DNA of 64,000 nucleotides from an uncultured Pelagibacteraceae bacterium (GCA_902558835.1 CACEFK010000001.1:62001-126000); one strand, 5' to 3'. Numbered from the stretch's first letter, positions 19,047 to 29,111 are shown. The notes: a model not told the origin generated them from the letters alone. Made by a program: numbers and translations.

Positions 19047-20375
19047 ATGAATCAAAAAATATTTATTAAAACTTTTGGATGTCAAATGAATGAGTATGAC
19101 TCTAATAGAATATATGATTCAGTTAAAAAAATTGGTTATGAAAAAACAGAAAGATATGAAGAAGCAAACTGTTATCTCTTAAACACCTGTCATATTAGAG
19201 ATAAGGCAAAAGAAAAAGTTTATCATGAAATAGGTAGAGTAAAAAAAATTTTTAGATCTAAAAAAAAACCATTAGTAATTATTGCAGGATGTGTAGCTCA
19301 AGCAGAAAATCAGGAAATGCTTAAAAGAGAACCTTACATTGATTTAGTAATTGGTCCTCAAGCTTATCATAAAATTAATGATACAATTTTAAATTATACT
19401 AAAAAAAAGAAAAAAATAGAAGAGACAGAGTTTGATGCAGTTTCTAAATTTAAATATTTAAGTAAAATAAAAAATGATGCTGGAAAAGTTTCATCCTTTT
19501 TAACTATTCAAGAAGGATGTGATAAGTTTTGTCATTTTTGTGTAGTCCCATACACAAGAGGACCAGAATATTCTCGACCATTTAATCAAATTTTGGATGA
19601 AGCAAAATATTTAGCTGATAATGGTGCAAAAGAAATAATTTTACTTGGTCAAAATGTAAATGCTTATGACAATGAAGGATACAGACTATCAGATTTAATA
19701 TTTAACATTGAAAAAATATCTGAAATTAAAAGAGTTAGATACACAACATCTCATCCAAAAGATATGACGGAGGATTTGATTGAAGTTTATAAAACTTCTA
19801 AAAAGTTAATGCCACTTGTACATTTACCTGTCCAAAGTGGATCTAATAAAATTTTAAAATTAATGAACAGAAAACATACTATTGAGGAATATTTAAATAC
19901 TTTTGATAAATTAAAAGAAATTAACCCAAATATAGAATTTTCAAGCGATTTTATAATAGGTTATCCTGGTGAAGAAGATCAGGATTTTAAAGATACATTT
20001 AATTTAATTGAAAGGGTAAAATTTATTAACTCTTACTCTTTTATTTTTAGCCCAAGACCAGGAACGGTAGCTGAAAATTTAGACTTAATTGAAAAAAAAA
20101 TTTCCATTGAAAGACTAGAAAAAATTCAAGCTATTTTATTCGAAAATCAAATCCAAATGAACAAATCATTAGAGGGTAAAGTTATTGATGTTTTGGTTGA
20201 AAATTTAACTGAAGATAAAAGTAAAGCTTTTGGAAGATCTGAGTATATGACATCTGTAATTTTTAATGGTAAAATGAACGACATTGGTAAAACAGTGCAG
20301 GTAAAAATTAAAGACAGTAACAGAAGTAGTTTATTTGGTGAAATTATAGCTAATTCAGACAAGAAGGTTGCATAG
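19047..20375 (+). CDS. miaB: tRNA-2-methylthio-N6-isopentenyladenosine methylthiotransferase
   Basis: Radical-SAM enzyme that methylthiolates i6A37 in tRNA. The 442 residues have the N-terminal UPF0004 domain with GCQMNEYDS, NTCHIRDKA and AGCVAQAE supplying three cysteines for the first cluster. The radical-SAM motif CDKFCHFC follows, with a C-terminal TRAM domain (LFENQIQMNKSLEGK onward). Complete. It begins 2 bases after fur and precedes phoH, as in other alphaproteobacteria. Confidence 0.97.
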   Translation: MNQKIFIKTFGCQMNEYDSNRIYDSVKKIGYEKTERYEEANCYLLNTCHIRDKAKEKVYHEIGRVKKIFRSKKKPLVIIAGCVAQAENQEMLKREPYIDLVIGPQAYHKINDTILNYTKKKKKIEETEFDAVSKFKYLSKIKNDAGKVSSFLTIQEGCDKFCHFCVVPYTRGPEYSRPFNQILDEAKYLADNGAKEIILLGQNVNAYDNEGYRLSDLIFNIEKISEIKRVRYTTSHPKDMTEDLIEVYKTSKKLMPLVHLPVQSGSNKILKLMNRKHTIEEYLNTFDKLKEINPNIEFSSDFIIGYPGEEDQDFKDTFNLIERVKFINSYSFIFSPRPGTVAENLDLIEKKISIERLEKIQAILFENQIQMNKSLEGKVIDVLVENLTEDKSKAFGRSEYMTSVIFNGKMNDIGKTVQVKIKDSNRSSLFGEIIANSDKKVA

Positions 20376-20378
20376 AAT

Positions 20379-21374
20379 TTGAGCGGAATAACTAAAAAAA
20401 ATATCGATCAGTCTTTAAAATTTGTTTATTCAGATAACAATTCTTTAAGTGTTATATTTCATGATAATAATTTGTTAATGGGTGTTGTTGGGGAATTTAA
20501 TAAAAATTTGCAAGAATTAGAAAAAATTACAAATTGCAGCTTATATTCAAGGGGAAATTCAATTTTAATTAAATCAACACCTGAAAAGAATGAAAAAATT
20601 AAAAATGCTATTCAATTTTTGGCTAATCAGTTTATTAATAATGGAAGTATAGAGAATAAAGATATACTTTCATCGGTTGATAACTTTATGATTAATGAAA
20701 AAGTAAAAAATAATAATGTTACAGATATTATCAAAACTCCAAAAAAATCTATAATTCCTAGATCTGAAAAACAAAAAAGCTATGTTAGAGCTTTGAGGGA
20801 GAGTGATATTATAATTTCAGCTGGACCAGCGGGAACCGGTAAAACTTTTTTGGCGGTAGCCGTAGGTCTAACTATGCTTTTAGAAAAAAAAATTGAGAGA
20901 ATTATTCTTTCAAGACCTGCTGTAGAGGCAGGTGAGCGTTTGGGATTTTTACCCGGTGATATGAAGGAAAAAGTAGATCCTTATCTCAGACCTTTATACG
21001 ACTCTTTGTATGATCTCTTCGACTTTGAAAAAATACAAAGAATGATTGAGATTGGAGATATAGAGATTGCACCATTAGCATTCATGAGAGGTAGAACTCT
21101 TAAAAATTCCTTTGCAATTTTAGATGAGGCACAAAATGCTACGGATACTCAGATAAAAATGTTTTTAACACGTATTGGAGAAAATTCTAAAATTGTTGTA
21201 AATGGTGACCCATCTCAAATAGATTTACCAAATAAAAACATGTCAGGATTAGTTCGATCAAAAGAGTTACTAGGGCATTTAAAGGAAATATCCACAGTTG
21301 ATTTTGATCATTCAGATGTAGTTAGACATCCACTTGTTTCTAAAATAGTCAAAGCATACTCAAATAATGATTAG
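20379..21374 (+). CDS. PhoH-like ATPase (PhoL)
   Basis: P-loop ATPase linked to RNA metabolism and ribosome maturation through its neighbour YbeY. The 331 residues contain an N-terminal region of about 120, then IPRSEKQKSYVRAL, the Walker A SAGPAGTGKTFLAVAVG, SRPAVEAGERLGFLPGD and the Walker B-like AILDEAQNAT. The start appears to be TTG at 20379, because the next ATG lies about 33 codons in and would remove conserved N-terminal sequence. The 3' end overlaps ybeY by 8 bases. Confidence 0.93.
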   Translation: MSGITKKNIDQSLKFVYSDNNSLSVIFHDNNLLMGVVGEFNKNLQELEKITNCSLYSRGNSILIKSTPEKNEKIKNAIQFLANQFINNGSIENKDILSSVDNFMINEKVKNNNVTDIIKTPKKSIIPRSEKQKSYVRALRESDIIISAGPAGTGKTFLAVAVGLTMLLEKKIERIILSRPAVEAGERLGFLPGDMKEKVDPYLRPLYDSLYDLFDFEKIQRMIEIGDIEIAPLAFMRGRTLKNSFAILDEAQNATDTQIKMFLTRIGENSKIVVNGDPSQIDLPNKNMSGLVRSKELLGHLKEISTVDFDHSDVVRHPLVSKIVKAYSNND

Positions 21375-21828
21375 TATTAATGTCTTCTCTGAGGAGAAGG
21401 CTTGGTCGAAAAGACTTAAAAATAAGGACATTTTTTTTAAAAAAATATGTAAAGCTTTTCCAAAAAAATATAAGTTTTTGAATAAAAAAGTAACGTTAAC
21501 ACTATTACTTTCAAATAATCAGAATATTAAAAAATTAAATAAAGTTTTTAGAAAAAAAAATAAATCTACCGATATATTATCTTTTCCATTAGATAAAAAA
21601 ATAAAAATTTCAAAAAATACTTATCTTGGAGACATTATCATTAGCTATAATTATCTAGACAAACCAAGATCACAAAATTTAAAATCTTTTAAAGAAAAAG
21701 TTACTAAATTATTTATACATGGTTTTCTTCATCTTTTAGGTTTTGATCATAAAAAAAATAAAGATTATTCCAAAATGTTAAAAGAGGAAAATCTATTATT
21801 TAAATCTGTACAATCAAAAATAAATTAA
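21367..21828 (+). CDS. ybeY: rRNA maturation endoribonuclease YbeY
   Basis: Single-strand metallo-endoribonuclease for 16S rRNA 3' maturation and quality control. The 153 residues include NKSTDILSFPLD and the zinc-binding HGFLHLLGFDH near residue 118-128, whose three histidines are the family ligands. The protein is very Lys-rich, in line with codon composition. It overlaps phoH at the start and ends one base before lnt. The corC/tlyC-type gene often found between ybeY and lnt is missing. Confidence 0.95.
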   Translation: MISINVFSEEKAWSKRLKNKDIFFKKICKAFPKKYKFLNKKVTLTLLLSNNQNIKKLNKVFRKKNKSTDILSFPLDKKIKISKNTYLGDIIISYNYLDKPRSQNLKSFKEKVTKLFIHGFLHLLGFDHKKNKDYSKMLKEENLLFKSVQSKIN

Positions 21829-21829
21829 A

Positions 21830-23374
21830 TTGAAAAATAAATTTTATATTGAATTAATTTATTTAATTTTATTAGGAGTGCTTACTTCCTTAAGTTTGCC
21901 TCCATTTAATTATGTTGTAATAAATTTTTTAACTTTTAGTTTATTCTATATATTTTTAATAAAAAAAATTGAGTTTTATAAAAATAAAAGAATATTTTTT
22001 CTTTATGGTTGGTTATTTGGGTTTGGTTATTTTGTAAGTAATTTATATTGGATCTCAATATCATTAACGTTTGATCAAAATTTTAAGTTTTTAATACCTT
22101 TTACAATAATATTAATACCTGGTTTCTTAGCCTTGTTTTATGCCTTAGTTGCTTATCTATTTGTGGTTTTAAAACCAAATAATAATTTAAGCTCATTTTT
22201 TCTTTTTTCTTTAATATTTGGAGTATTAGAGTTTGTGAGAGGATCAATACTTACTGGTTTCCCTTGGAATTTAATTGCTTATAGTTTCTCTAATCAAATA
22301 GAAATTTTAAACATTATATCAGTCATAGGCACATACAGCTTTAATCTTTTCTGTATTTCATTATTTACAAGCCCATCAATATTCATTTTAAGAGAGAATA
22401 AAAAAGATATTAGTATTTGTGTTGCATTTCTAATTACAACAATGTCATTTTATATACTTGGTTCACAAAATTTAGAAAAATTTAATAATCAACAGGTAAA
22501 AAAACTTGATTATAAACTAAGAATTTTAAGTTCAAATATAGGCATAGATAGATTTTATAATAATATTGATCCAATAACTGCAATAGAAGAGCTAATTGAA
22601 ATCAGTTCTCCTAAAAAAAATCAAAAAATAATTTTTATTTGGCCAGAAGGTATTATTCCAGGTATTTCACAAGACCAACTAAAAGAATACAAATGGTTAT
22701 TTAAAAATAAATTCAACAAAAATCATTTATTAGCAATTGGGATTAATAGCAAAGAAGATGCAAATAAAACTATTAAATATTTTAATTCATTATCTATTTT
22801 TGACTATGACCTTAATGTAATAAATTCATATAACAAAATTAATCTTGTCCCTTTTGGAGAATTTTTACCTTTTGAAAAATTATTAAAAAGTATTGGCTTA
22901 AAAACAATTACTAATGACTACCAATCATATTCAAAAGGTGAAGAAAGAAAAATAATTGATCTGAAATATAATAATTTATCATTGAAATTATTACCTCTTA
23001 TTTGTTATGAGATAATTTATTCAGGTAAAATTTTTACAAACAATAACTTTGATTATATTGTAAATATTTCTGAAGATGGTTGGTTTGGTAAATCAATTGG
23101 CCCAGAGCAACATTTAACTCATAGTATTTTTAGAGCGATAGAAAGTGGTAAATATGTTTTAAGGTCTGCCAATAATGGGACAACAGCAATTATTAATCCA
23201 CTAGGTGTTATTGAGCAAAAAGTTGATATAAATAAATCAGGTTTTATTGATTTAATTGAGTCAAGAAAAATTGAGACAACTCTATTTGCAAAATTTGGAA
23301 ACAAAATTTTTGGATTTATAATTTTATTGTATATTTTTTTGATATTTTCAATTAAGAAACTTAGAAATGAGTAA
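21830..23374 (+). CDS. lnt: Apolipoprotein N-acyltransferase
   Basis: Adds the third acyl chain to lipoproteins at the inner membrane. The 514 residues have six or more membrane spans in the first 200 residues, with FPWNLIAYS, followed by the periplasmic nitrilase-like domain. The catalytic Glu region is [23 protein letters not shown] gives the lysine/glutamate loop, and [13 protein letters not shown] holds the catalytic cysteine. The start codon is TTG at 21830, one base after ybeY. The metK ATG overlaps its end by 8 bases. Clients in this window include the BON lipoprotein and the LptM-like peptide. Confidence 0.95.
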   Translation: MKNKFYIELIYLILLGVLTSLSLPPFNYVVINFLTFSLFYIFLIKKIEFYKNKRIFFLYGWLFGFGYFVSNLYWISISLTFDQNFKFLIPFTIILIPGFLALFYALVAYLFVVLKPNNNLSSFFLFSLIFGVLEFVRGSILTGFPWNLIAYSFSNQIEILNIISVIGTYSFNLFCISLFTSPSIFILRENKKDISICVAFLITTMSFYILGSQNLEKFNNQQVKKLDYKLRILSSNIGIDRFYNNIDPITAIEELIEISSPKKNQKIIFIWPEGIIPGISQDQLKEYKWLFKNKFNKNHLLAIGINSKEDANKTIKYFNSLSIFDYDLNVINSYNKINLVPFGEFLPFEKLLKSIGLKTITNDYQSYSKGEERKIIDLKYNNLSLKLLPLICYEIIYSGKIFTNNNFDYIVNISEDGWFGKSIGPEQHLTHSIFRAIESGKYVLRSANNGTTAIINPLGVIEQKVDINKSGFIDLIESRKIETTLFAKFGNKIFGFIILLYIFLIFSIKKLRNE

Positions 23375-24536
23375 TTTAAAAGATTATCTTTTCACAAGTG
23401 AGTCTGTCTCTGAAGGCCATCCAGACAAAGTATCTGATAGGATTTCAGATATGGTTGTTGATAGTTTTATTTCTGGAGATCCATATTCTAGAGTTGCCTG
23501 CGAAACACTAACTACTACAAATAAAGTTGTTTTAGCTGGTGAAGTAAGGGGACCAGAAATTAAAAAAGATGAATTAATTGAAAAAGTAAGAAATTGTATA
23601 AAAGATATTGGCTATGATCAAGAAGGCTTTACCTGGAAAGAAGCCACAAAAATTGAAAGTCATTTACATTCCCAATCAGCTGATATTGCTATGGGCGTAG
23701 ATTCCTCTGGTAATAAAGATGAAGGAGCTGGAGATCAAGGTATTATGTTTGGATACGCATGTAATGAAACAGATGTTTTAATGCCAGCACCAATTCATTA
23801 TTCTCATAAAATTTTAAGATTGATGGCGGAAGACAGAAAGTCAGGAAAGTTAAAAAATATTGAACCAGATTCAAAAAGTCAGGTAACATTCGAGTATGTT
23901 GATGGAAAACCTTCAAAAGTAAAATCTGTAGTTATCTCTTCACAACATTCACCAGATGTTAATCAATCGCAAGTCAGAGATTTATTAAGACCTTATATGT
24001 TAAAATCTATTCCTGAGAATTTTCTTAACGGCTTCAGTGAGGATGAGTTTTATGTAAATCCAACAGGTAATTTTGTGATTGGTGGTCCTGATGGAGATTG
24101 TGGTCTTACGGGTAGAAAAATTATTGTTGATACATATGGTGGTGCCGCACCTCATGGTGGAGGTGCTTTTTCAGGAAAAGATCCAACTAAAGTTGATAGA
24201 TCAGCAGCTTATGCGGCAAGGTATATTGCTAAAAATGTTGTTGGTTCAAAAATTGCAGAAAAATGTTTAATTCAATTAGCTTATGCAATTGGTGTATCAA
24301 AACCACTTTCTATTTACGTTGATTTATTTGATGGCGACATAGATAAAAATAAATTTGTTGTAGAAAAGATTAAAGAAAATTTTGATTTGAGCCCTAGAGG
24401 CATTAGAGAAATGTTAAATTTAAATAAACCAATATATGAAAAAACTGCTGCCTACGGTCATTTTGGTAGAATACCTGAAGAAAATGGTTCATTTTCATGG
24501 GAAAAAACCGATAAAATTAACATTTTTTCAAAATAG
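23367..24536 (+). CDS. metK: S-adenosylmethionine synthetase
   Basis: Makes SAM from methionine and ATP. The 389 residues contain [14 protein letters not shown] near the N-terminus, [12 protein letters not shown] and [23 protein letters not shown], the three MetK signatures. Length is standard. Because it overlaps lnt by 8 bases there is no room for a SAM riboswitch in front. trmB and rimP, which often follow metK in alphaproteobacteria, are missing; a hairpin-bearing 100-base gap leads to nusA. Confidence 0.98.
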   Translation: MSNLKDYLFTSESVSEGHPDKVSDRISDMVVDSFISGDPYSRVACETLTTTNKVVLAGEVRGPEIKKDELIEKVRNCIKDIGYDQEGFTWKEATKIESHLHSQSADIAMGVDSSGNKDEGAGDQGIMFGYACNETDVLMPAPIHYSHKILRLMAEDRKSGKLKNIEPDSKSQVTFEYVDGKPSKVKSVVISSQHSPDVNQSQVRDLLRPYMLKSIPENFLNGFSEDEFYVNPTGNFVIGGPDGDCGLTGRKIIVDTYGGAAPHGGGAFSGKDPTKVDRSAAYAARYIAKNVVGSKIAEKCLIQLAYAIGVSKPLSIYVDLFDGDIDKNKFVVEKIKENFDLSPRGIREMLNLNKPIYEKTAAYGHFGRIPEENGSFSWEKTDKINIFSK

Positions 24537-24593
24537 TTTCTGTTGAATTAAAAAAAAACTTTACTATATTGCAACTACATTATTGAACTTTAC

Positions 24594-24620
24594 AAAATGG
24601 GCTTTAGCCCATTTTTTTTT
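24594..24620 (+). terminator. Hairpin with T-run between metK and nusA (terminator or nusA attenuator)
   Basis: A perfect 9-bp stem AAAATGGGC / GCCCATTTT (24594-24602 and 24607-24615) closes a TTTA loop and runs into T residues through 24620. This is a classical intrinsic terminator shape. It lies only 16 bases before the nusA ATG, so it may either end the metK transcript or attenuate nusA. No SAM- or Trp-type leader is visible. Confidence 0.8.
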
Positions 24621-24636
24621 GGAGCAAAACAAAATT

Positions 24637-26190
24637 ATGTTAAATAAAAGGGCAGATAAACTAGAATTATTAAGAATTGCTGAAGCCGTAGCTTTAGAAA
24701 AATCAATTGATAAAGAACTTATTATAAGTTCTATGGAAACCGGCATTGCCAAGGCTGCAAAATCAAAATTTGGACAAGAAAATGAAATTAAAGTTTCTAT
24801 CAATAGAGACAATGGAGATATTGAGCTTTTTAGAAAATTGATAATCGCTGAAAATCCTGAAAATGCAAATACAGAGATAAAATTGGAAGATGCAATTAAT
24901 TTAAATGAATTAAACAAGGATAAGTCTGTTGGTGATGAAGTATTACAGCCACTTCCTTCATTTGATTTTGGAAGAATAGCTGCACAAACTGCAAAGCAGG
25001 TAATTAGTTTTAATGTAAGAGAAGCTGAAAGAGAAAGACAATTTAATGATTTTATTGATAAAAAAGATTCAATTTTAAGTGGGATTGTTAAAAGATTAGA
25101 ATTTGGAAACGTAATTGTTGATTTAGGAAGAACCGAAGCAATAATTCAAAAAAATGAGATGATTCCTCGTGAAAATATTAAAGCAGGTGATCGTATAAAA
25201 GCATATTGTTATGATGTTAGAAGAGAACCTAGAGGACAACAAATATTTCTTTCTAGAGCTCATCCTAAATTTATGGAAAAGCTTTTTGTTCAAGAAGTAC
25301 CAGAAATTTATGATGGATTAATAGAAATCAAATCTTCTTCAAGAGACCCTGGAAGTAGAGCTAAAATATGTGTTAAAGCAGTTGATACATCTCTAGATCC
25401 AGTAGGTGCTTGTGTGGGTATGAGAGGCTCAAGAGTTCAAGCTGTTGTAAATGAACTTCAAGGAGAGAAAATTGATATAGTTAATTGGTCAGAAGATCCT
25501 GCTATTTTAGTTTCAAATGCATTATCACCTGCTGAAGTACAAAGAGTTAATGTTGATAGTGAAAGAAAAAAACTTGATGTAATTCTGACGGAAGAAAATT
25601 TAAGTAAAGCAATTGGAAGAAGAGGTCAAAACGTCAGACTTGCAACAAAACTCTTAAATTATGAAATCAATATAATGACAGATGCAGAAGATTCTGAAAG
25701 AAGACAATTAGAATTTAAAGAAAAAACAGAGAACTTTGTAAAAAATTTAGAATTAGATGAAACATTGGGACAGTTACTAGTTGCCGAAGGTTTTTCAACT
25801 ATTGATGATATAAAAGATAGCTCGGCTGAAAATTTAATGAAGATTGAAGGTATAGAAAAAGATACCGCTGAAGCATTGATAGAAAGAGCTAAAGAGTTCC
25901 ACGAAAAAGACCAGGAGGATATTTCTCAGAGAATTAAAGAATTAGGCCTTGAAGATGCCTTGATTAATTTAAAGGGATTAACCCCAGGAATGTTAGTTAC
26001 ACTTGGTGAACAAAAAATTCTGAGTTTAGAAGATTTTGCAGATTTAGCATCTGATGAATTAACTGGCGGTTATGATGTGGTTAAAGGTGAGAGGGTGAAA
26101 ATCCAAGGTTATCTTGAAGATTTTGCTCTATCAAAAGAAGAAGCGGATGAACTAATTATGTCTGCGCGAAATATTGTCTATAAAGATTGA
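24637..26190 (+). CDS. nusA: Transcription termination/antitermination factor NusA
   Basis: RNA-polymerase-bound factor controlling pausing, termination and antitermination. I start at the ATG at 24637 (517 residues). The alternative start at 24583 would put the terminator hairpin inside the gene. Domains in order: N-terminal RNAP-binding region (LELLRIAEAVALEKSIDKEL), S1 domain (SGIVKRLEFGNVIVDLGRTEA), two KH domains (GACVGMRGSRVQAVVNELQGEKID; SKAIGRRGQNVRLA) and two C-terminal acidic helix-hairpin repeats. rimP and ylxR, usually on either side, are missing. Confidence 0.97.
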   Translation: MLNKRADKLELLRIAEAVALEKSIDKELIISSMETGIAKAAKSKFGQENEIKVSINRDNGDIELFRKLIIAENPENANTEIKLEDAINLNELNKDKSVGDEVLQPLPSFDFGRIAAQTAKQVISFNVREAERERQFNDFIDKKDSILSGIVKRLEFGNVIVDLGRTEAIIQKNEMIPRENIKAGDRIKAYCYDVRREPRGQQIFLSRAHPKFMEKLFVQEVPEIYDGLIEIKSSSRDPGSRAKICVKAVDTSLDPVGACVGMRGSRVQAVVNELQGEKIDIVNWSEDPAILVSNALSPAEVQRVNVDSERKKLDVILTEENLSKAIGRRGQNVRLATKLLNYEINIMTDAEDSERRQLEFKEKTENFVKNLELDETLGQLLVAEGFSTIDDIKDSSAENLMKIEGIEKDTAEALIERAKEFHEKDQEDISQRIKELGLEDALINLKGLTPGMLVTLGEQKILSLEDFADLASDELTGGYDVVKGERVKIQGYLEDFALSKEEADELIMSARNIVYKD

Positions 26191-26200
26191 GTGATGAGGT

Positions 26201-28420
26201 ATGGAGAAAAAAACAAAATTAACAATTTCAGGCACAGCCAAAAAATCAATCAAAAACATTGAGATTGCTAAAACTCAAGGAAAAAACTCTGTAGTAATTG
26301 AAAAACAAACCGGAAAATTCTCGAGTAGAGGTGGATCATTTAGATCTAGTACGAATAAGCCAAGAACAAGCTCAACGTTCAACCGAGGAGCTCCATTAAA
26401 ACCTTCATTTAATCCTAAATCACCCTCTGTAACAAACGATTTTGAAAAGAGAAAACTAGCAGAGCAAAGGGCTACTAAAAGACTTAAAGGAGACGGTGAA
26501 AACAAAGATAGAAAAACTTTAAAAACAGGAACAAAGAAGAGGGAGTTAAAGTTAACTGTATCAAGAGCACTAAGTGATGAGATTGATGCAAAAGAAAGAA
26601 GTTTAGCATCAGTTAAGAGAGCAAGACAAAAAGAAATTAAAAATGCTACAAAAGATGATTCTCAGGAAAATTTAAAACCGATTAAAAGAGACGTTAATAT
26701 TCCTGAAGCAATCACGGTAAGAGAATTGGCAAACAGAATGGCCGAACAATCAAGTAATGTAATTAAGCATTTATTTGGTATGGGTGTTACTGTGACTATC
26801 AATCAAACATTAGCTGCAGACACTGCAGAGTATTTAGTTAAAGAATTTGGTCACAATCCAATTAGAGAAGAGAAAGCAGAAGAAATAATTCAAAAAATAA
26901 AAGCTTCAAGAACAGAAAATTTAAAAAATCGACCACCAATAGTTACTGTAATGGGTCATGTCGATCATGGTAAAACATCAGTACTAGATGTGCTTAGAAG
27001 TGCGAATGTAGTTTCAGGAGAATTTGGAGGAATAACTCAACATATTGGAGCTTATCAAATTGAAAGCCAAAATAATAAATTAACATTTATAGATACTCCG
27101 GGTCATGCTGCTTTTACAGAGATGAGAGCGAGAGGATCAAAATTAACTGATGTGGTTGTATTAGTAGTCGCTGCAGATGATGGAGTTAAACCTCAAACTG
27201 TTGAATCTATAAAACACGCTAAAGCTGCAAATGTTCCAATAGTTGTGGCGATAAATAAATGTGATCTACCAGAGGCAGATCCGCAAAAGATTAAAAATCA
27301 ATTATTAGAACATGAATTAATTGCTGAAGATTTATCTGGTGATACTTTAATGGTTGAAATTTCTACTAAAACAAAACAAAACTTAGATAAATTAGTAGAG
27401 TCAATAATACTACAAGCAGAGATTTTAGATCTTAAAACGGATTATGAATCTAAAGCTACAGGTATAGTTTTAGAGTCAAAAATTGATGTTGGTAGAGGTC
27501 CAGTTGCAAATATAATTGTAACAACAGGAACACTTAAGAGAGGTGATTTTTTTGTAAGTGGTTTAAAGTGGGGAAAAGTAAGAGCTATTATTAATGATAA
27601 AGGTAAAAATATTAATGAAGCATTACCTTCTACTCCTGTTGAAATTTTAGGAATAAATGGTGCAGCTAAAGCCGGTGACGATTTTATTGTTCTTGATACA
27701 GAAAAAGAAGCTAAGACACTGAGTGAAAATAGAACTCAAGAGAGCAAGGATGGAAAAAATCCACTATCTTTTGCAACTCAAGACTCTGCCTTTTCAGATA
27801 AATCTACTGAAGAATTAAATTTAATAATTAAATCTGATGTACATGGATCATCTGAAGCAATCAAAAATGCAATTAGTCAAATCAAACATGATGAGGTTAA
27901 ACCTAAAATAATTTTAGCAGATATTGGAATGGTAACCGAGACAGATGTTACTCTAGCTAAAGCTTCAAATGCAGTATTAATTGCTTTTAATGTTAAACCA
28001 AGTAAAGAAGCAAAAAAACTTGCTGAAAATGAGAAAATAAAAATATCTTCATATAATATTATTTATGAAGTTTTAGATTATATTAAACAAAGAATGTCAG
28101 GACTATTGTCACCAGATGTCCAGGAAAAAATTACTGGTACAGCACAGATTTTGGAAATATTTAAAGTTTCAGGTGCCGGAAAAGTTGCTGGCTCAAAAGT
28201 AACTGAAGGAGAAATTAATAGCACTTCGGATGTTAGAATTATTAGGGATGGTGCTATTATTTATACTGGAAAAGTTTCATCAATATTTAGAGAAAAAGAC
28301 CAAGTGAAACAAGTAAGCGGTGGTCAAGAGTGTGGAATAACCGTTAAAGATTATATGGATTTTCAAAAAAATGACACAATAGAGGCTTTTAGTGTTACAT
28401 CTACTGAGAGGTCAATTTAA
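26201..28420 (+). CDS. infB: Translation initiation factor IF-2
   Basis: GTPase that brings fMet-tRNA to the 30S subunit. The 739 residues start with a basic, Ser/Arg/Lys-rich N-terminal region of about 160. An IF2_N helix module (IPEAITVRELANRMAEQSSNV) and the G domain follow: VTVMGHVDHGKTSVLDVL (G1), FGGITQHIGAY (G2), IDTPGHAAF (G3) and INKCD (G4). Domains II-IV complete it. The N-terminus is short compared with E. coli IF2-alpha. It starts 10 bases after nusA, with no ylxR between, and its stop shares one base with the rbfA ATG. Confidence 0.98.
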   Translation: MEKKTKLTISGTAKKSIKNIEIAKTQGKNSVVIEKQTGKFSSRGGSFRSSTNKPRTSSTFNRGAPLKPSFNPKSPSVTNDFEKRKLAEQRATKRLKGDGENKDRKTLKTGTKKRELKLTVSRALSDEIDAKERSLASVKRARQKEIKNATKDDSQENLKPIKRDVNIPEAITVRELANRMAEQSSNVIKHLFGMGVTVTINQTLAADTAEYLVKEFGHNPIREEKAEEIIQKIKASRTENLKNRPPIVTVMGHVDHGKTSVLDVLRSANVVSGEFGGITQHIGAYQIESQNNKLTFIDTPGHAAFTEMRARGSKLTDVVVLVVAADDGVKPQTVESIKHAKAANVPIVVAINKCDLPEADPQKIKNQLLEHELIAEDLSGDTLMVEISTKTKQNLDKLVESIILQAEILDLKTDYESKATGIVLESKIDVGRGPVANIIVTTGTLKRGDFFVSGLKWGKVRAIINDKGKNINEALPSTPVEILGINGAAKAGDDFIVLDTEKEAKTLSENRTQESKDGKNPLSFATQDSAFSDKSTEELNLIIKSDVHGSSEAIKNAISQIKHDEVKPKIILADIGMVTETDVTLAKASNAVLIAFNVKPSKEAKKLAENEKIKISSYNIIYEVLDYIKQRMSGLLSPDVQEKITGTAQILEIFKVSGAGKVAGSKVTEGEINSTSDVRIIRDGAIIYTGKVSSIFREKDQVKQVSGGQECGITVKDYMDFQKNDTIEAFSVTSTERSI

Positions 28421-28788
28421 TGGCGGATAGAATAGGAAAACCAGTTTCACAAAGACAGCTTAGAGTAGGCGAAATGATTAAGCAGTCTTTAAGCATGATT
28501 TTTATAAGAAATGAGGCTAAGGTGCCGAATTTAGAAACGAACACAATAACGGTTACTGAGGTAAGAATGAGTCCAGATTTAAAAATTGCTAAAGCATATG
28601 TTCTTCCATTGGGAGGAAAAGATGCGGAGGAAACAATTAATGTTTTAAAGGAATACTCATTTTTAATTAGAAAAATTTTATCACAAAAAGTGGTTATGAA
28701 ATTTTTACCAAAATTACTTTTTAGAAAAGACGAATCTTTTGAGTATGCGGAAAAAATAGAAAACTTAATAAAACAAACAAATAAATAG
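28420..28788 (+). CDS. rbfA: Ribosome-binding factor A
   Basis: 30S maturation factor with a KH-like fold that binds helix 1 of 16S rRNA. The 122 residues include RQLRVGEMIKQSLSMIF, ITVTEVRMSPDLKIAKAYVLPLG and MKFLPKLLFRKDESFEYAEKIE, the last matching the conserved RbfA C-terminal block. Size is normal. It is translationally coupled to infB (TAATG) and followed after 12 bases by rpsO, leaving no space for truB. Confidence 0.94.
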   Translation: MADRIGKPVSQRQLRVGEMIKQSLSMIFIRNEAKVPNLETNTITVTEVRMSPDLKIAKAYVLPLGGKDAEETINVLKEYSFLIRKILSQKVVMKFLPKLLFRKDESFEYAEKIENLIKQTNK

Positions 28789-28800
28789 GAAGAAAGAGGC

Positions 28801-29049
28801 ATGAACAAAAAGGCACAAGAATTAGCAATGCACGATAAAGATACTGGATCTTCAGAGATACAGATTGCTTTGCTAACAGAGAAAATTGAAACTCTCTCTA
28901 AACATATTAAGCAATTCAAAAAGGATAAACATTCATCTGTTGGATTGTTGAGAGCGGTAAATAGAAGAAAGAAATTGTTAGAATACCTAAAGAAAAATAA
29001 AATGGATTCTTACAAAAATGTACTGTCGAAATTGAATTTAAGAAAATAG
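28801..29049 (+). CDS. rpsO: 30S ribosomal protein S15
   Basis: Primary 16S rRNA-binding protein. The 82 residues contain [24 protein letters not shown] and the signature [22 protein letters not shown]. It is a few residues shorter than the 89-residue E. coli protein, mostly at the N-terminus. A purine-rich Shine-Dalgarno (AGGAAGAAAGAGG) precedes the ATG. It lies before pnp as in most proteobacteria, but the spacer to pnp is an odd purine repeat. Confidence 0.97.
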   Translation: MNKKAQELAMHDKDTGSSEIQIALLTEKIETLSKHIKQFKKDKHSSVGLLRAVNRRKKLLEYLKKNKMDSYKNVLSKLNLRK

Positions 29050-29067
29050 AAGTCAAGATAGATAGAA

Positions 29068-29111
29068 CGGAATGGAATGGAACGAAACGAACGAAACGAA
29101 ATGGAAATGAA
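29068..29111 (+). repeat. Degenerate purine-rich short repeat between rpsO and pnp
   Basis: The 62-base spacer runs through GGAAT, GGAAT, GGAAC, GAAAC, GAACG, AAACG, AAATG, GAAATG in succession, nearly all purines on the coding strand. It cannot form a stable hairpin by itself. It ends at the pnp ATG and may act as an unstructured, A/G-rich translation enhancer. Confidence 0.8.

Noticed and set aside
23300-23370. SAM riboswitch before metK
   Set aside because: metK begins inside lnt with an 8-base overlap; there is no leader, and no SAM-II or SAM-V-like fold is apparent.
24583-24636. Upstream start for nusA
   Set aside because: It would translate the terminator hairpin, and the known NusA N-terminus begins at the ATG at 24637.
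29068-29111. CRISPR or minisatellite reading of the purine repeat
   Set aside because: Units are 4-6 bases and degenerate, without fixed spacers or a leader; it is a low-complexity leader sequence.
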